A stretch of DNA of 64,000 nucleotides. Origin: Panorpa germanica. Its lineage: Eukaryota > Arthropoda > Insecta > Mecoptera > Panorpidae. The notes beneath the pieces are model-generated. The model searched no databases and was not told the origin of the DNA. It saw only the letters and a list, made by a program, of their open reading frames with translations. How positions within the stretch are numbered: position 1 is the stretch's first letter; each line of letters begins with the position of its first letter. Positions 48,697-60,369 of this stretch are shown in pieces. Location: positions 13,091,730-13,155,729 of the forward strand of contig OY783222.1 in NCBI GenBank assembly GCA_963678705.1. Reading direction: 5' to 3'. Both the position numbers and the translations under genes were made by a program.

Positions 48697-51600
48697 ATGG
48701 GTGACGCTTCCCTTCAATCATTTCTAAGTGATGATGAGGGGTTTGAAATTCTTGACACTTCTCCATCTATGGAATTTTTGAGTTTAAGAAATGGAGGGGC
48801 AGTATGTTTAAAGACAGATACGGTTGAAAGCAGTGTCCCTGCTCCTAAAAAACCCGTTACGAATGGAGATAATGGACAGGATGATGCGGTATTTAGATCA
48901 TTTAGGGCCCCTGAATTAAATAACTTCATCAGAGATCCTGAGGTAGTGTGCAACTCATTTCCATATTAAAATTATGTCATGTCGTTTATTAAATATTTTT
49001 TATAATTTCATCATTTATTTTTAATTTAGTTAACTGAGTCACAATTCGCCAGTATGTCGAGTGTTCGATCAAGTATTTACCAAGGAGAAATTCCTGAAAG
49101 ACTGTCTGCTTTACTTCAAGAAAATAAAGAACTTAAAGGTATTAAAGAGCTCTTATAGTATATTTACTGTTTTATATGTAAATAATAAAGTATGTTTTTA
49201 AGATACTCTACAAAAGAATAATGCCGCTATGCGTGATCAATTTATTTTGCTAATGGGTTGGCAAGGAAAAGTCAAAGAAATGCAAATAGAGCATAAGCAA
49301 AAAGTACTTCAGACAAAAGAACTTCTAAAAAACGTAAGTTGTATAGAATAATATTTGCTTTCAGATGTAAATAAAGCAATATGAAAAATAGATTTTAATT
49401 TTTATAAAATTGCTAAGATAATCTTTGTGTTATAATCATTTTTAACACACATTTTTAAATAAAAATATTCCTTTATTACTTTCAGTTAAAGCTCGAGAAT
49501 GCAGAATTAAAGAAAAATTCTATGGCGTCGTCTCTTGAATTTGATTTACGTACTGAAAATGAAGTTTTAAAAAAGAAGTTAGAAACTTTTGTAAAAGACG
49601 CTTTACAGAAATCATCTCAAGCTGGCTTGGTAAGTAGCTAAGTGTAACTATGTTAACAAATGTTTTTCGTTAAAAAATGTTTATTTTAATTTAAAAATTA
49701 AATTGTTTTTATAAAGCACGACTCAAGTGAAGAGATACAGAAAGCGCAACATTCTTTGAAACAAGTTTCCATTGAGAATGAAAGGGTAGCAGGGCAGTTA
49801 AGTAGAGTACTAGCCCATGTTGATAGTTTAACAGAAGAAAAAGGTGAATTGGAAAAGGAATTAGAAAAGGCTAGACAAGAAAACAAAGAATTAATTGAAC
49901 GTAAACAAGAATTAGAGGAAAAAGTATCTTCATTTAAAGTAATTATAATTTTATATATTAAGTATATACACTATAGAAAATACCGTAATGAATAATATAA
50001 ATTCTTTATTTTTATGAAGATTAATGTCGGGAAATTGTCTATTGAGTGTCACCAAGCGAAAACTTTAGCTGTAGATTTGAGAGCAGAGGAACAACTAAGA
50101 CGAGAAGAATTACGAGCAACTCTCAATCAATTGGCGGAACTTCAAGCTGAAAAGGTATGTTGCAACACATCTACTTTATAGAAACCCATTATGCTTTCTA
50201 GAAATAGATATTAAACGAAAGCTTTCTCTCTTCTTCAGTATCGTGTCATTGTATATTTTTTTAATTTAATATATTATTGGTCATCTGTTCAGAACGCGTT
50301 CGAAATTATAAATAATACCATTTCAACTGCATCATCTCTAAATTCTACTGAAACCACTCGTCAAAATAAGTTAGAAGAAGAAATTCAGAGATTCAGATGT
50401 CAGTTTGAATCTACACAAGAAGAACTGAAGACTGTCCAAAGAGATCTTGAAGCTACACAAAAAGAAAATGAGACTGTTCCAAAAGTGTTAAAGCACCTTC
50501 GAAGCCAACTTTTAGCTGCACAAGCTGATAAAATAACAATGGTGAGTGATTAACACATAATTTCTTTAAGCGGTTATACGAAGTCAGTATATTCAAAAAA
50601 TCATTTGTCAATCCGACAAATATTTTCGAAGTTACAAGAAGAAGATCGGACCGGAGTCATGGAGCTGTTGGCAACAGGCAGTAGCTGTGAATGAATTATC
50701 GTTTAAACATGATTATCATTCATTGCCTACTTATATTAACAATATCTTTTTTATTTTTCGATTTTGGATGATCCAATTTAGAGATATTGTGTTCACCGTA
50801 AAACGCCTTTTTAGACGACTTCCCGGAGATCGGCTACAGCAGTTTAAGCATTATTATTTTAAAACAACAAAAATATCAAAATAAAGTTAAATGTTACAAT
50901 ATATGTATATATAAATTTTTACGTCAATATGTTAAAGTATGAAATTTTTTTTTCGATTTCTAAGAATATTCCTGAGAAGAATTTTATATGTATTAATGTA
51001 AAAATTTGTACACATATTATGGTAACTTATTATGGTAACTTATTATGGTAACTGTATTTTAACAGTTTTGTATTTGTAAATATAATAATTTTAAAGTTGC
51101 TATAGCTGATCCTCCCGAAGCTTCTCAGCAAAAAAGGCATCTTGCGGTGATCACGATATCTTTGGACTAAATCATCTAAAATAAAAAAACCAAACGGATT
51201 TCGTTAAAGTAATGTATTATTTAGTAATTAATCGAAGGAATATACAAAATAATTTTTTTTGACAAAATGGCGGCTTTTCAAAAAAATAAATCGATTTTTG
51301 ACCAAAATTTTAGTCTTAAATTGTTTATAAAAAAAAATTATCGGAGAGGAAGAACCTTCGATTAATTATTAAAAAATATTCTTAAGAAGCTTGTGTTAAA
51401 ATTTGAGACTGATCGGTTCAGCCGTTTCCGAGAAATCTTGATCATAGACTTTAAAAACACAGTTTTCAGACAAATTTAAAGTTTCAAAAGTACTATATAA
51501 AAAAATGATTTTTTGAAAATTCTAACTGTATAAACCCTAACTGTTCTAACCCTTAAAGCTCATAATGATTCATATCGTGCTACACGTAATAATGATCGTA

Positions 51601-54600
51601 AGTAAATAATGATGAAATTATTTTCAGAGTTTCAAACCACTTGAACTCACACAAGAAATATCTATGGATGAGTCAATGACTTCTCTTGTCCGGAAAGTTA
51701 ATTTATATGAAAAGTATTTGAATAACGTTGTTGACGTTTATAATCAACAATCAAAAAGGTTAGTACTATTACAATAGATGATAGTTTAGATATTGGATAT
51801 TAAGATTATTTATTCAGACATATTTGTTTGTCATAGGCAAGCGTATCTTCAGCATCATATAGACGGTGCTTTAGCAGTAATAGCAGCTAATGACATTGTT
51901 CATGAAGAATTAACTGCTTTACAACAAATGGCTATGAAAAGCCAAACCGAAATTGTATCTGAACGGTATATTACAATCTCTTGATCATAAATTATTGTCT
52001 TTAATTATTGTATTTAATTAAAATGATGTTTATAGCGAAAAGCTAGTTGATGCGCAGAATCATTTCCAAAGTATATTCCAAGAATTCAAACTACTTACTA
52101 CTGAATTACAAGAAAATAAAAGCGGTAGTGAAGCTGCAGCCATCGCAACGAAAAATATGCTTCAAGAGCAGGTTTGTAATTTATTTTTCATTCACACATT
52201 ATATTGAATTTGTCAATTATTTAAATCTCTGTTATTTGAATTTAGAAAAGAAAATTTGAAGAGGAATTTGACGCTTTACATGCTCAGCTAATGGCTAGTA
52301 AGGAAGCAGTTATTCAGAAAGAGCAAGATCGTGTTAAAGTTATGGAGGAGCTGGTTATGGTAAAGCAACAGAATGAATCTATTGACGTATTGAAAGCTCA
52401 GGTATATATTAGAACACTTCGAATATATTATACATGCAATATTTTAAAACACAACTTTAATAAACTGTATCTTTTAGCTGGAATTATACAAGACTGATTT
52501 TAACCAAGAGCGCACACAGCGTCAAAATATTGCCATAGAAAGAGAACAATTAGCAGAAGATCTGAGATTATTACAACGTAGGAATGAATCACTAATAAAA
52601 GAAGTTCAAGAAGCTAGATCTGCTGAAGGAGCTACAGGGTGGGTTGTGATGTAGGCGTTCATTTTTATATTTATACTAGAGTATGCCACGTAGTGACGTA
52701 TGTTTAATGTACTTCATTTAAATTTAACAAATTCATTCGTAATTTCATATTTCTCCTCACTCTCTCGCGTTTTTTCGTTAGTTACATTCTGATGCAAACC
52801 TACATATTATGTTTGATCTTTGTACCGTCATTTTACATTTGTCAAATTTAAGACACAGGTAATTTTTATTCCATCTCTAAGAATATATATATACCAACTT
52901 AGATATCCATATAATACATGAGTTTCGTTCGTAGAATGGTGGAGAAGTTCGTAGGATGGCACCGCCATTTTTTAAAAATTTAATTTTAATGTTTTTGCCT
53001 TTAGGCACTACATTCTTCCGCCTTAAATCATTAAATTACATATCATTGTCTTTAATTATTGACAATTCCATATGATTTTAGATAGTACTAATTTTGATTA
53101 ATTTGATAAACTAAATAGGCAGTTATTTTATTATCTTAGCTGATGGTCGCCGTATGTTACTCTTCGGGTTAACTAGTTTCATTAAGGCTAGGCTCACACG
53201 ACATTATACTGCACATTTTTTTACAGTATTCGATTTTAAACGTATATTAAGAGGTATGTTCACACAGTAAATTATTATTAGTAAAAACGTATAGCCGCAG
53301 TTTTCATATGGCAAAATAAATATACTAAAATGAAATTTGCTATATGTTTAAAGTAAGAAATAAAAAGCGCTGTTTGATATAGGTATTATTTAAATTTTAT
53401 TAATTTTGAATAGGACGAATCAATAGAGCTCTGACTTTGAAGAGAACGTATTCTTATTAGATTTGTGCTGCCAGAATTTATAGTAGCCAAATTATTGTTG
53501 ATTTGAAATTCTTGGATAAAATATTGTCTCTGACGCCGCTTGAGTTACAAAGCGATTTTTATATAATACCATAGGCTTAAAAACAGGCTTTTGTTCCACC
53601 AAAGAAATCAATAAATCATTATCTATAAAAGATTCGTCAAACATTTTCTAATAATAAGCTTGAAACACGTGCAACTTTACTTGTTCGGTTACTATTCGAA
53701 AAGTCACGCCGTGTGAAAGATACCGTTTAATACTATGTGCCACTGCAAGCCGAATTTGTTAAAGTTCATTCGATTTGTTTGACAAGTCCTATGAGTATTC
53801 GATAAACGTGTTTAGCTGTGTACGTTTTTTTACAGTAAGTGTGATTGGGTCTATATAAAATGTATACCCACTTTATTCGATTTCGATTATTCGATTATAT
53901 TTAAACTGCAAAAAAAACGTGCAGTAGGATGCCGTGTGAACCCAGTCTAAGTCATTACCAGCATGTCATTGTATTTTTGCTTATGGAATTTTTCTTGTCT
54001 ATTATAACATTCTCGGTTAGATCATGAACATAACCATTGGTCGGGAGTAACTTTAATTTTTGATTGTTTCTATTTTTATCGTTTTATTTTTTTGGAAAGT
54101 TTTCAACATTGTACAGACCAAAGTTTGAAATGAATCTCTTTGTAAAACATATATACTGTGCATCTGAAGATGGCTTTGAAGAGAAACAAATAGGAAATCT
54201 TAATGTATATGAATATATCGTTAACAGTTACATATATTTAACGTTTATTTAACATAAAAAAGTTCCGTTGTTACATGATATTTTAATATCAGTTATGTTA
54301 ATGTAAGGTCACATAACAAAAGTTAGTTTTCAATATACATTTACATTTTCTGGCGTGAATAAAGTTTTTTATACAAGATTATATAATGTTACATTTTAAT
54401 TTCATATATTGTAAAAGATTTTTATTTTATTTTACATTTATTTAATGAGAATGAAACAAAATTATATAAATACAAAAAAATTCCATTAAATACTACAAGA
54501 GTTTTGTGTTTAGAGGGTAATTATCTGTTTTATATTATCTCTTTATATTTTATTTGTTTGCAGGCCTCATCCAACTGCTGCTAGTGCTCCGCCGCCTGCT

Positions 54601-55388
54601 CAATCTCCACGCAGAGTAAGTTTCACTTAGTAATAAAATATTTTTAATCATTAATTTAATGTCTCTAAAAATCAATCTAATTAACAGCATGTTAGAAATA
54701 TTATGAGTGCAATTGCTATACAGATTTTTAAAGAAATAATTTCTACATAACGTACATAATAAACAAGCTTGCCTTTCTTCCTTACTAATGATAGCTTACT
54801 TATTACTTTTTTTTTGTATATGTTACATATAGTCGGCATCACCTGAAGCTGCTTTACGATTTACTTGCCCTATGTGCTTTGAGCGATTCAGGACTTATCA
54901 TATACTGCAGGAACATGTTGAAAATTGTGGAGATATCATATAACTAGAGAAAAATAGATAATTCACGGTCCGTATTTGTTTTTTCGCATTTATAGTAATT
55001 ATATGTTTGTTTAGTTTGAATATAAAACATTTACTGCAACGTATAAAACGGGAAACATAAGCTTTGTTGCAGGTAGTTTCATTTACTGCCTGTTTCTTTT
55101 AACTGCGCGATTGTGATTCTACATTGTTTAAGATAAGACAATATACAATATAAAAAACCATTTGTAAGAAGCAGGCAACTAATATATCTCTGTTTATAAA
55201 ACATAATAATTCTCTTCATGCAACAAAATAATCACTTGATAAAATATTTTGTAAATCAAATTTGAAACTTCTATCTTTATTTCTTCTAGATATTTAAGTG
55301 CCCTAAATGCGATTTCGGTTTTTACACATTGGATGCAGTGCAAAATCACGTAGAACGTTGTTTGGACGAAAGTAATGTGTTTTTCTGA
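48697..55388 (+). CDS. key: NEMO/Kenny/optineurin-like ubiquitin-binding adaptor, 14-exon gene
   Basis: Exons by GT-AG sites and kept frame: 48697-48942, 49030-49138, 49203-49333, 49486-49629, 49717-49938, 50020-50154, 50293-50541, 51628-51758, 51837-51965, 52036-52171, 52246-52401, 52478-52638, 54564-54615, then either 54833-54943 or 55290-55388. The joined product is about 703 or 699 aa. An acidic LIR-type motif (DDEGFEIL, residues 12-19) lies at the N-terminus; long heptad-rich coiled coil follows; a UBAN segment (YKTDFNQER, about residues 600-608) matches the Y-x2-DF-x2-ER signature of NEMO and optineurin; a Pro/Ala linker leads to a C-terminal zinc finger with NEMO spacing. The family scaffolds IKK or TBK1 signalling by binding linear/K63 ubiquitin; in flies Kenny acts in the Imd pathway and is itself an autophagy cargo. 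The length exceeds NEMO (about 420) and optineurin (577), so NEMO versus optineurin orthology is open and the symbol is tentative. Confidence 0.88.
50570..51625. repeat. Unclassified repeat-like insert in intron 7 of the NEMO-like gene
   Basis: This 1.1-kb intron is far longer than its neighbours. It contains ATCGGACCGGAGTCATGG, three 15-bp tandem units (ACTTATTATGGTA) at about 51020-51055, and the block GATCGGTTCAGCCGTTTCCG seen in many arthropod repeats. No TIR or coding part found. Confidence 0.4.
52478..52638 (+). CDS. key: UBAN (ubiquitin-binding) exon of the NEMO-like gene
   Basis: This exon encodes about residues 597-649. It begins LELYKTDFNQERTQRQ and continues as a leucine-rich coiled coil (EDLRLLQRR). 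The aligned positions Y, D, F, E, R and R of the human NEMO UBAN core are retained, the residues known in the family to contact Met1-linked di-ubiquitin. The donor after ACAGG is followed by a 1.9-kb intron that carries a TIR element. The upstream exon 52246-52401 is coiled coil in phase 0, so the UBAN starts exactly at an exon border. Confidence 0.88.
52972..53032 (-). mobile_element. LINE 3'-end fragment in NEMO-like gene intron
   Basis: Reverse of this segment reads GATTTAAGGCGGAAGAATGT then AGTGCCTAAAGGCAAAAAC, the 3' end of the same LINE family. Confidence 0.5.
53182..53950. mobile_element. TIR element in intron 12 of the NEMO-like gene
   Basis: Left GGCTAGGCTCACACGACAT then TACTGCAC; right, inverted, AGACTGGGTTCACACGGCAT and TACTGCAC. 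About 770 bp without a long reading frame. GGTTCACACGGCAT-type ends mark a non-autonomous DNA element; the family is unknown. Confidence 0.65.
54833..54943 (+). CDS. key: Alternative last exon A of NEMO-like gene: zinc finger CPMC...H...C
   Basis: A polypyrimidine tract and TATAG acceptor precede an open phase-0 reading of 36 codons and a TAA stop. It encodes SASPEAALRF followed by a finger with cysteines CPMC, then 12 residues, His, 3 residues, Cys (HVENC), ending GDII. This is exactly the C-x2-C-x12-H-x3-C spacing of the NEMO and optineurin C-terminal ubiquitin-binding finger. The preceding exon (54564-54615) ends in phase 0, so it can join this exon or exon B equally. No AATAAA or ATTAAA lies between this stop and exon B; only TATAAA-type variants are present. 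Confidence 0.82.
   Translation, partial: SASPEAALRFTCPMCFERFRTYHILQEHVENCGDII
55290..55388 (+). CDS. key: Alternative last exon B of NEMO-like gene: zinc finger CPKC...H...C
   Basis: A TTATTTCTTCTAG acceptor is followed by a phase-0 reading of 32 codons ending in TGA. It encodes IFKCPKCDFGFYTLDAVQNH then VERC, again C-x2-C-x12-H-x3-C. CPKC and the spacing are closer to human NEMO (CPKC...IHVMEC) than exon A. It sits 346 nt downstream of exon A and would form the end of a 699-aa isoform when exon A is skipped. A possible ATTAAA polyadenylation signal lies at 55572-55577. Exons A and B look like an old tandem duplication of the finger exon. Confidence 0.82.
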   Translation: MFKCPKCDFGFYTLDAVQNHVERCLDESNVFF

Positions 55389-55599
55389 ATACTAAACTAT
55401 AAACTACACATTCTAGATATTAAAATTTTAGTGAAATAATTTTTATTTGTGGACAATTTTATCTATATTTACATGTGTATTAGATTAAGAGTTCAATTTA
55501 AGTATATGCAGTACCTATAATAGTAACTATATTTTATGTCATTAAATTGTAAATGTGTACTAATAACTATTATTAAATATAATATGATATTTTTCCTGC

Positions 55600-56860
55600 T
55601 AATTTGCTTGTTGTTTTGTTAGTTGTGTAAAAGGTTTGACGTATCTGCCGTACTTTATATAATTAGTTATTCTGCGTATTGGTGAAGATTATGACTTCTA
55701 TATGGCAATGGCAATTAAAAACGTCTTGGTAGCTATAATACACCTACATCTTTTTAGTCTTTTAAAGTCAGTCGAATTTTTATCCAGTAAATTCACAGCT
55801 AGGTAGTTTGGGTGATTGTTTAGTCGCTGCTGGTATCTCTGACTGAATTTGGTAATTTTTTCTTTAACAGTCTTAATGCAGAAGTCATGGTTTATATACT
55901 GGAAAGAGTCCTCGACTCTGAGGTCTTTTGACTTGTTTGGCATATGAAACTCGTAGACTTATGTCTTGTCATTATGATACGTTCCATAATTCAGAGTTCG
56001 AAAATCATAATTACGCGACTCTTAAATTTTTTGAAGAAAATTTATCCGTTTTGAAAGAAATCGTGCAGCGACTCGTCTAATACGTTAAATATCATACAAA
56101 ATCGAAACACTATACTTAGCACAGATTTAAATTTTTTATTTCTTTTAGATTCTATTTTTCTAATTGTAAATTTATATCCAGTACTAGAGTTTACCCCCGT
56201 CGCAACCGACGTCTTTTTAGTGTGTATGATTTGAATTCAATAAAGAATTCGTAATTTTACTTCAAATTTTAATTTCATTTTTAAATTGAAATATTTAATT
56301 TGTTCAATATAAATATTACATATAAAAACTAAAAAAATTTCATATAAATATATTTTTTTATCAAAATAAAAAATATTTTCAATTTATGCGTTATTTGACT
56401 AACTTTTTTTCAAAATTTAGGAATTTTTTTTCGATTTCAACTTTCTAACACAATTTTTACTCTCGGCAAAAACCGTCCCCGTGCCCCCAAATAAAATTTA
56501 GAATTTTCTTTTAATAATAATATACTTAAATATTCTACAATCCATAATATGAACTTTCTCCAAAGTTACTTACCCGGCCCTCGAATTTTTTCAACCCCCC
56601 TTTTTTCAATTTTTGAAAAATGTCAGCATTAAATAGCTTAATACACATGCAATTTCAACGTTATACACGAAAAAGTGATTTTTTTTATTCAGTTTTTCCA
56701 AAATTACGGGTTTCCAGGAAATTCAGCGGAAAATTTAAACAAAATGCGTGGAATCGTTTTCGAGCTGCCATACAAAATTCGAACCAAACATTTAAGCAAA
56801 TAAACATACAGTTGGAACATTATAATATAGGATAAATCTGCCACAGAGTTTGATAAGCCT
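55600..56860. other. Intergenic, nothing recognised
   Basis: Follows the NEMO-like gene. Frames on both strands (55698-55943, 56620-56835) lack motifs. Confidence 0.4.
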
Positions 56861-56866
56861 TTAAAG

Positions 56867-57678
56867 TTTGATAAGCCAGTGACTTTTTGAATTTCGTGCG
56901 CGCTAACTTTATATGCAACACTGCTCCTGTCAACTGCCATTTATTAATAAATTACAGTCAAATTTTGAGCAATCTGCGTCATTTAGATCGTATTTGACAA
57001 CCATTGAAAGCAAACAACCTTGTGAATTTTAACGAAAATGGAAGAAAGTGAATTTCGTGTGCTGATTAAGCATTACTTTTTGCGTAGAAAAACCATCACC
57101 GAAACCTTGATCAATACTACGGGGGCTCTGCACCATCAATTTCAATGGTCAAGAAGTGGTTTACTGAGTTCGGTTGTGATCGTACCAGCACAAGTGACGC
57201 CGAACGTTCTGGTTCCACTAAAGAGATCTTAACGCCTGAAATAGTCGATAAAATCCAAGGAATGATATTGGACGATCGCAGAATGAAAGTGCGTGAGGTG
57301 ACTGAAGCTGTAGGCTTCTTAACTAAGCGGATTTGGACATATTTGGTGCCGCTATTACCATTGAGTGTGTAGTCACAATGGTACAAAAAATCATAAATTG
57401 GGCTACGAACTGCTACACCATCCGGCATATTATCCAGATTTAGCACCTTGCTACTATTTTCTGTTTCCAAATCTGAAGAAATGGTTAGGCGGTAAGAGAT
57501 TTGAGTCTTGACAAAGAAATCATCACTGAAACAAACGCCTATTTTTAGGGCCTTGAGAAAACCTTTTATTTGGAAGGAATAAATTGGAAAAACGCTGGAC
57601 TAAATGTACCGAGCTTAAAGGAGTTTATGTTGATAAATAAAGCACTTTTTTAAAAATGGAAGTCACTGAATTATCAAA
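56867..57678 (+). mobile_element. Mariner element, internally deleted (812 bp)
   Basis: Ends TTTGATAAGCCAGTGACTT and, inverted, TTTGATAATTCAGTGACTT. Transposase remnants: MEESEFRVLIKHYFLRRKTI at 57038, MVKKWFTEFGCDRTSTSDAE at 57145, and later HHPAYYPDLAPCYYFLFPNL and EKRWTKCTELKGVYVDK. The N-terminal HTH part and the C-terminal catalytic DLAP-type motif remain; most of the catalytic centre is deleted, so it is non-functional. Confidence 0.82.
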
Positions 57679-58055
57679 CAAGCTCATAGTATACGTACTT
57701 CATACAGTTAGATAAATTATCAAGGTCTCTATGAGATTTTCTATTAATAAGATAAAATCTGGCAATGTTATTGAAGATATATGTAATACAAATAATCATT
57801 TAAAGAACCAACATAATTAAAGGGGCAAATTCTACTAATCATTAAAGAAACATTTAAAGTCTCACACTGTAAACCTATTACTTGCGATGACGACTTTTTG
57901 AGTAGGTTGTAGGATCATAGCGGTTATCGGTATCGGAGAACCAACGGTTCATCTCATTTACTTTAATATGTATGAATAAATTCCAATGCACTATATTGTC
58001 AGCCCTGTAAGTCGCTCAGCAAACATTCCATAGTGGTGTGTTAACAAAAACATTA

Positions 58056-58668
58056 AATGGGCTTGTGTCCTATGTCTTAATTTCTATAAAAGTGTACTAT
58101 ATATTGATAAAGTGGGTTACTAGAACCTCAAATGTTCAATTATTTTTTAATAACTCCTTATATGTTAAGAGATATTAACAATTAAATAAGTCATTTTGTC
58201 TCTTTAATTATTAAAGGGATGCAACGTTGTACACATTCCAAGTGCATGTGATATCACAATCCTTGTGTAAGGTTACCAACCTTACAGATCTTAAATCTCA
58301 GCTATATGTATTTATATATCAAAATATCAAATATTATTTACAGCTATTTCAAGGAATAATCAAATTTCAATATTATGTTTGCCTTAGCAGGGTTAAATTA
58401 AATAAAAACATATTATTCTTTGATTTGACTACCAACAGCTACAGCACTGACCTACTCAACAAATAACTGACGTTAAAATGCATTTCACGTCATACAAATA
58501 AGGCAGACCATTTCTAGTGCTAAAACTACAATTCAAACTTTTAATTGCTATATCTCCATCAATATTTAGATATTTAATAAAATAGACACGCCAATACACA
58601 TTTATTAACATCAATTTCAATCAACAATTGAAAAATCGACCACTAAAAAATGAGGACACAAGCCCATT
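58056..58668 (-). mobile_element. GGGCTTGTG-family TIR element, complete (613 bp)
   Basis: Best complete copy: left AATGGGCTTGTGTCCTATG, right GAGGACACAAGCCCATT. The centre has AAGGTTACCAACCTT. It is non-coding and lies between the mariner at 56.9-57.7 kb and the 3' region of ITP. Confidence 0.85.
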
Positions 58669-58669
58669 A

Positions 58670-60254
58670 CAAATTTACTCTCATGATTATACTGCTACAC
58701 CCTTCAGAAAACGTCACAAGGAAACGAGTTTGCAGTATACGAAGGACTCCTACATTTTTCACATGAATTAATAATTATTTTATTTATATTATTTAAATAT
58801 TTTAGTAAAGGTAATTTCTCTACTGTAGGGAATTCAAGCCGGAGTCGCAATTTGTACATTGTTTTTAACTCTACTGATCCTTCTGCAGAAATTCTTTCCG
58901 ATTCAGCTCTGCATCATAAACAGGTGGCCGCAATAAGCTCTGTGGGGAAATGAATAAATTCGCAAAAATAAAACACAGATTTGCTTTTGTCATTGCAGTT
59001 GTAATATTTTATTTAAATATATTTCAAAGTTTTAAGATGAATACATTTATATTTATAATTCTTTTTTAAATATATATATTTATATTTTATATAAATAATA
59101 TTGTTTAATAAATACTGATAAAATGGAATGCAAAATAAAAAATAATTATTAAAAAAAAAAACAAACTTAATTAAAAAACTTATTAAATGATGTTTAAGAG
59201 ATTCTCAGATTTAATATTTAATTATCATTAGAATATGTTTATAAATATTGTGTATGTAGTGAACTATATTATTTAGCGAACTTGACTCATATTAGTTTAT
59301 AAATCAAGACTCGCTGTAATAAAATATATTTAAAAATTTTGCCATTCAACTATTTCGGTAGTAACGAACATTTTTTGACAATATTGTTTTAATTTCCTTT
59401 CTACATTTTTTTTCTCTGTTAATATAAATAGTTTACACTATAAATAAATAATATAAAAATATAACTGTTGTTTCTTTCAGTTAAAAATTCAGATCTAACA
59501 ATTATATTATTTTTCTATTTTGTTTTTTTTTTTCTTTTTTGTAAAATTATATGTACATATTGTTTTGTCTAATGTGCGAAACTAATATAAAAAAGAATCT
59601 ATAATTAACTAAATACAATTATATATAAAATAATAAATTAATTAAATAGTTAATAATAACTTAACTAATTGATAAGTGATGTTATTATTTGAATTTTAAT
59701 TCGTTATTTTTATATTTAAGTGTGAAACTTTAGCTCCGGTTTGAGTCTTTGATAATAATAAGATGTTTTAAAATAAATCTATCAAAGAAGCCTCCTTTAT
59801 AAAATATAACTAAGTAAAATTTAAATATTTAAATGTATATACTTTTTAAATTAACATTTACATGATATTATTTTATTATCGCAATAAATATAGTGGTCAT
59901 TTTGTTTATTTCTATGTTAAAATATATATTTTTACTTTTTTTTATATAGTTTTTAAATTGATATATTTTTCTTTTAAATATATAATTCTTAATATTATTA
60001 ACAAATGACCACTGGACTAGAATATTATGAGGACAAACGCATAACAGTGGTAGACACATACGAAAAAGATGCATTTTGTAAAACTATTAACTTTTTGAGT
60101 CAATAAAAGTCTGAAATAATTCGTTAAAACTTTAATAAATTTGAATACCAAATTATATGTTATTTAAATTTAAATCAAATGGAATTCGGGAAGTTTTATT
60201 GTTAATATCTTTTATGTATGTACCAGTCGCCATCAAGGTTTCTATTGAATTTGT
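58670..60254 (-). other. Downstream flank and probable 3' UTR of ITP
   Basis: Extremely AT-rich; several minus-strand AATAAA hexamers occur, so the cleavage site cannot be picked. Confidence 0.4.
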
Positions 60255-60369
60255 TTACTTCCTTTTCTTACCCAAGAATTGAACCCATTTATCAAGTTTA
60301 TCTGACTCTTCGGTAAGCCTGAGTGCTTGAATGCAGCCATCGAAGTACTCGTTATCGAAGCAGTTAAAC
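60255..60369 (-). CDS. ITP: ITP (short form) alternative exon, amidated C-terminus
   Basis: Acceptor ATGTTTTCAG, then FNCFDNEYFDGCIQALRLTE, followed by WVQFLGKKRK and a TAA stop. GKKRK supplies the amidation Gly and the basic trimming residues, giving a 72-residue peptide ending QFL-amide, the standard CHH/ITP length. It is joined to the common exon across 2.6 kb when the ITP-L exon is skipped. Confidence 0.93.

Noticed and set aside
48714-48953. Minus frame over the first NEMO-like coding exon
   Set aside because: Shadow; the plus frame continues through 13 well-spliced exons.
51010-51060. Possible CRISPR-like repeats (three 15-bp units)
   Set aside because: Simple tandem units without spacers in insect intron DNA.
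57117-57470. 117-codon minus frame
   Set aside because: Antisense of the mariner transposase remnant.
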